A stretch of 7,136 bases of DNA. Origin: Candidatus Poseidoniaceae archaeon (GTDB lineage Archaea > Thermoplasmatota > Poseidoniia > Poseidoniales > Poseidoniaceae). Position numbers and translations under genes: made by a program. Location: the NCBI GenBank assembly GCA_013330015.1, contig DUJC01000053.1:1-7136 (forward strand). Direction: 5' to 3'. The notes beneath the pieces are model-generated. The model did not search any database and had not been told where the DNA came from. It worked only from the letters and a program-made list of their open reading frames with translations. Positions 5,823 through 7,136 of this stretch are shown here, in pieces; position 1 is the stretch's first letter, and each line of letters opens with the position of its first letter.

Positions 5823-7136
5823 TCAGCGTTGGAACAGCTGCTCAGAAGAGCACGATGGACAGATGACGATGGCTTCCTTGACATCGATTGGCATTGGAAC
5901 TTGGAACTCGAGGCCACAACTTGAACAGGCCCCTCTTAGCAAATTAACATCGGCTGAAGGTTGCTCAGCAACTGGTTCTTCCATTTCTGCAGGAGGATCC
6001 ACGCTTGACGAGGGAATGGGCGCAGGCAATTCAATGCCCGCAGCAGAAGGTTGTGTACTTGTTTTGGTTTGTGGTTCCAGCAGTTCATCGAAATCGTTTG
6101 CAACGGTTTGCTTGGGCGCATTTACTGGTTCGTCATCGAAGAACAGCGCTGCAGCCTCGTTTGCCGCCTGACTGGATGCTTGAGACATTTGCATTCGTGG
6201 CGCAAACTGCGCTTGAGGCGTCGCTTCAAGCTCGTTAGCAGAGCCATAGATGGATTGAAGTTCTGCTTCTTTGCGTGCTATTTCTTGCTCTTGTTGAGAG
6301 ACGACATCGCCCCCACTTTCAAGACCAGCGATTTGGACAGCCTTTGCGAACAATGGCAGGCGTTGCGTTTGCTTGACCGTGGAAATGTGCGCTCGTGCTT
6401 CGCTTTCAGGCAGACCTCTATCGGTCAAGAGTTTGAGTGCAATCGTACCTTGCCAACGACGATAACCAATCATAGCAATGGATACTGTAACTACCCCGAG
6501 AAACAGAATAACCGCAAAAATTCCGTAATCTGTTTCGGCAACTTCTGCTTCACTGACGATGACAGAGAAAGTGTAACTGTCGCTGTTGTTTGAGGCATCA
6601 AACACAGTTACAATGACTGTGTTTGTTCCAACCGAGTCGAAGACGATATCAACACGAGAGCCAATGTAATCAGGGTCATCTAAGGCGTTTCCATTGTTGT
6701 CGCTGTCCACCAGCGAGTCCAAATCCCAATGGAATCGCAGATCTGTGTTTGCGTCGTAACCGTCGGATGCAGTGACAAAGAAACTCGACACCTCACCTTC
6801 AACCGCTTGATCGGTGAAGACGTTTAGCAATGGTGCATCGAGGCTTGGAACGGTTGAATCTGTAACGAGGATGGTCACGGAAGTTGATTGACTGTTCCCG
6901 CTCGGATCGAGAACGATGAGGCCGACGTCATGCGTTCCGATGTCAGACCAGTTGAAGGATGCCGTGGTTTGTTGTCCGTACGGATTACCATCAACGGACC
7001 ACGAGCATGCTGTAATCTGATCGTTGTCTGTGCTGGTCGCACATGAAAGCGTGAGTGTTTCTCCGTGTTCGATTCGCCAACCGCCGGTAATTGGTATCGC
7101 AGATGATCCTGCAGAACCGCTGATTCGAGCGATTGG
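5823..7136 (-). CDS. PKD-domain transmembrane protein with cytoplasmic zinc ribbon, C-terminal 437 residues (runs off right edge)
   Basis: The frame is open to the last base of the window, so the true start lies outside; the GTG at 6878 is internal. Fragment residues about 19-95 and 100-197 are two PKD/Ig-like beta domains. The first has CSWSVDG, a W-x-D-I-G-T strand turn and L-D-P-S-G; the second has FHWDLDS and ends in VFDASNNSDSYTFSVIV. A calcium-type loop (DSDNNGNALDD) is at 144-154, and C32/C44 could form a disulfide. A hydrophobic helix spans about 205-224, followed by YRRW, which places the C-terminus in the cytoplasm. Next come a helical segment (228-271), a Q/E-rich likely coiled segment, and a Pro/Ala/Gln/Glu-rich linker (about 300-398). 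The end is a zinc ribbon with C404-x2-C407 and C426-x2-C429. The layout suggests a surface receptor or adaptor linking outer beta domains to an inner metal-binding module. Partner and ligand are unknown. Confidence 0.9.
   Translation of the reverse strand, partial: PIARISGSAGSSAIPITGGWRIEHGETLTLSCATSTDNDQITACSWSVDGNPYGQQTTASFNWSDIGTHDVGLIVLDPSGNSQSTSVTILVTDSTVPSLDAPLLNVFTDQAVEGEVSSFFVTASDGYDANTDLRFHWDLDSLVDSDNNGNALDDPDYIGSRVDIVFDSVGTNTVIVTVFDASNNSDSYTFSVIVSEAEVAETDYGIFAVILFLGVVTVSIAMIGYRRWQGTIALKLLTDRGLPESEARAHISTVKQTQRLPLFAKAVQIAGLESGGDVVSQQEQEIARKEAELQSIYGSANELEATPQAQFAPRMQMSQASSQAANEAAALFFDDEPVNAPKQTVANDFDELLEPQTKTSTQPSAAGIELPAPIPSSSVDPPAEMEEPVAEQPSADVNLLRGACSSCGLEFQVPMPIDVKEAIVICPSCSSEQLFQR

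Noticed and set aside
5863..6593. Long plus-strand open frames opposite the PKD/zinc-ribbon gene (up to 180 codons)
   Set aside because: They are antisense to a gene with clear domains, have skewed composition (Ser- or Arg-rich, no domain pattern), and lack ribosome sites. They are shadows of its codon use.
6876..6878. GTG at 6878 as the start of the PKD/zinc-ribbon gene
   Set aside because: The frame stays open for 86 more codons to the window edge and encodes another PKD-like domain, so the GTG is an internal valine.
1..7136. tRNA, rRNA, CRISPR arrays, insertion sequences, attachment sites
   Set aside because: I looked for cloverleaf-like arms, direct repeats with spacers, and terminal inverted repeats with a transposase frame, and saw none.

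Overview
The window reads as a stretch of an uncultivated archaeal genome, most likely a marine euryarchaeon of the Poseidoniales (Marine Group II) or a related Thermoplasmata lineage. This is inferred from style, not from a marker gene. All genes are on the minus strand and tightly packed. Every product is secreted or membrane-anchored, with acidic, beta-rich outer regions. One protein combines outer PKD-type domains, a single membrane segment and a cytoplasmic CxxC...CxxC zinc ribbon. Two of the starts are preceded by GGTGA or GAGGT, which match archaeal ribosome binding sites. No rRNA, tRNA, transposase, CRISPR or phage gene is visible.

In transcription order (right to left): (1) 5823-7136 is the C-terminal 437 residues of a PKD-domain, membrane and zinc-ribbon protein whose N-terminus lies beyond the right edge. 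(2) After a 75-base gap comes a 1555-residue secreted protein (1080-5747) of no recognised family. It has a signal peptide, LP/IP-centred beta motifs, two similar blocks that each end in a hydrophobic helical stretch, and a degenerate EF-hand-like pair. (3) Four bases after its stop, and probably translationally coupled to it, is a 214-residue single-pass membrane protein (431-1075) with an Ig-like FxLYD/DUF3426-style outer domain. (4) After a further 64 bases, a secreted protein begins (1-366) and runs off the left edge.

The non-coding DNA is short but structured. A perfect 10-bp inverted repeat with a 9-base loop surrounds the start codon of the 1555-residue gene. The same 12-mer, TTGTTTGAACAA, lies in both intergenic gaps at almost the same distance (41 and 45 bases) upstream of the next start codon, and I find it nowhere else in the window. 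No U-rich terminator is visible in either gap, so read-through across the whole set is possible, with the 12-mers marking internal promoters or operator sites.

The genes look like a cell-surface module: a very large exported beta-repeat protein, a small membrane partner made from the same message, and an outside-to-inside zinc-ribbon protein. Their biochemical role cannot be read from the sequence.
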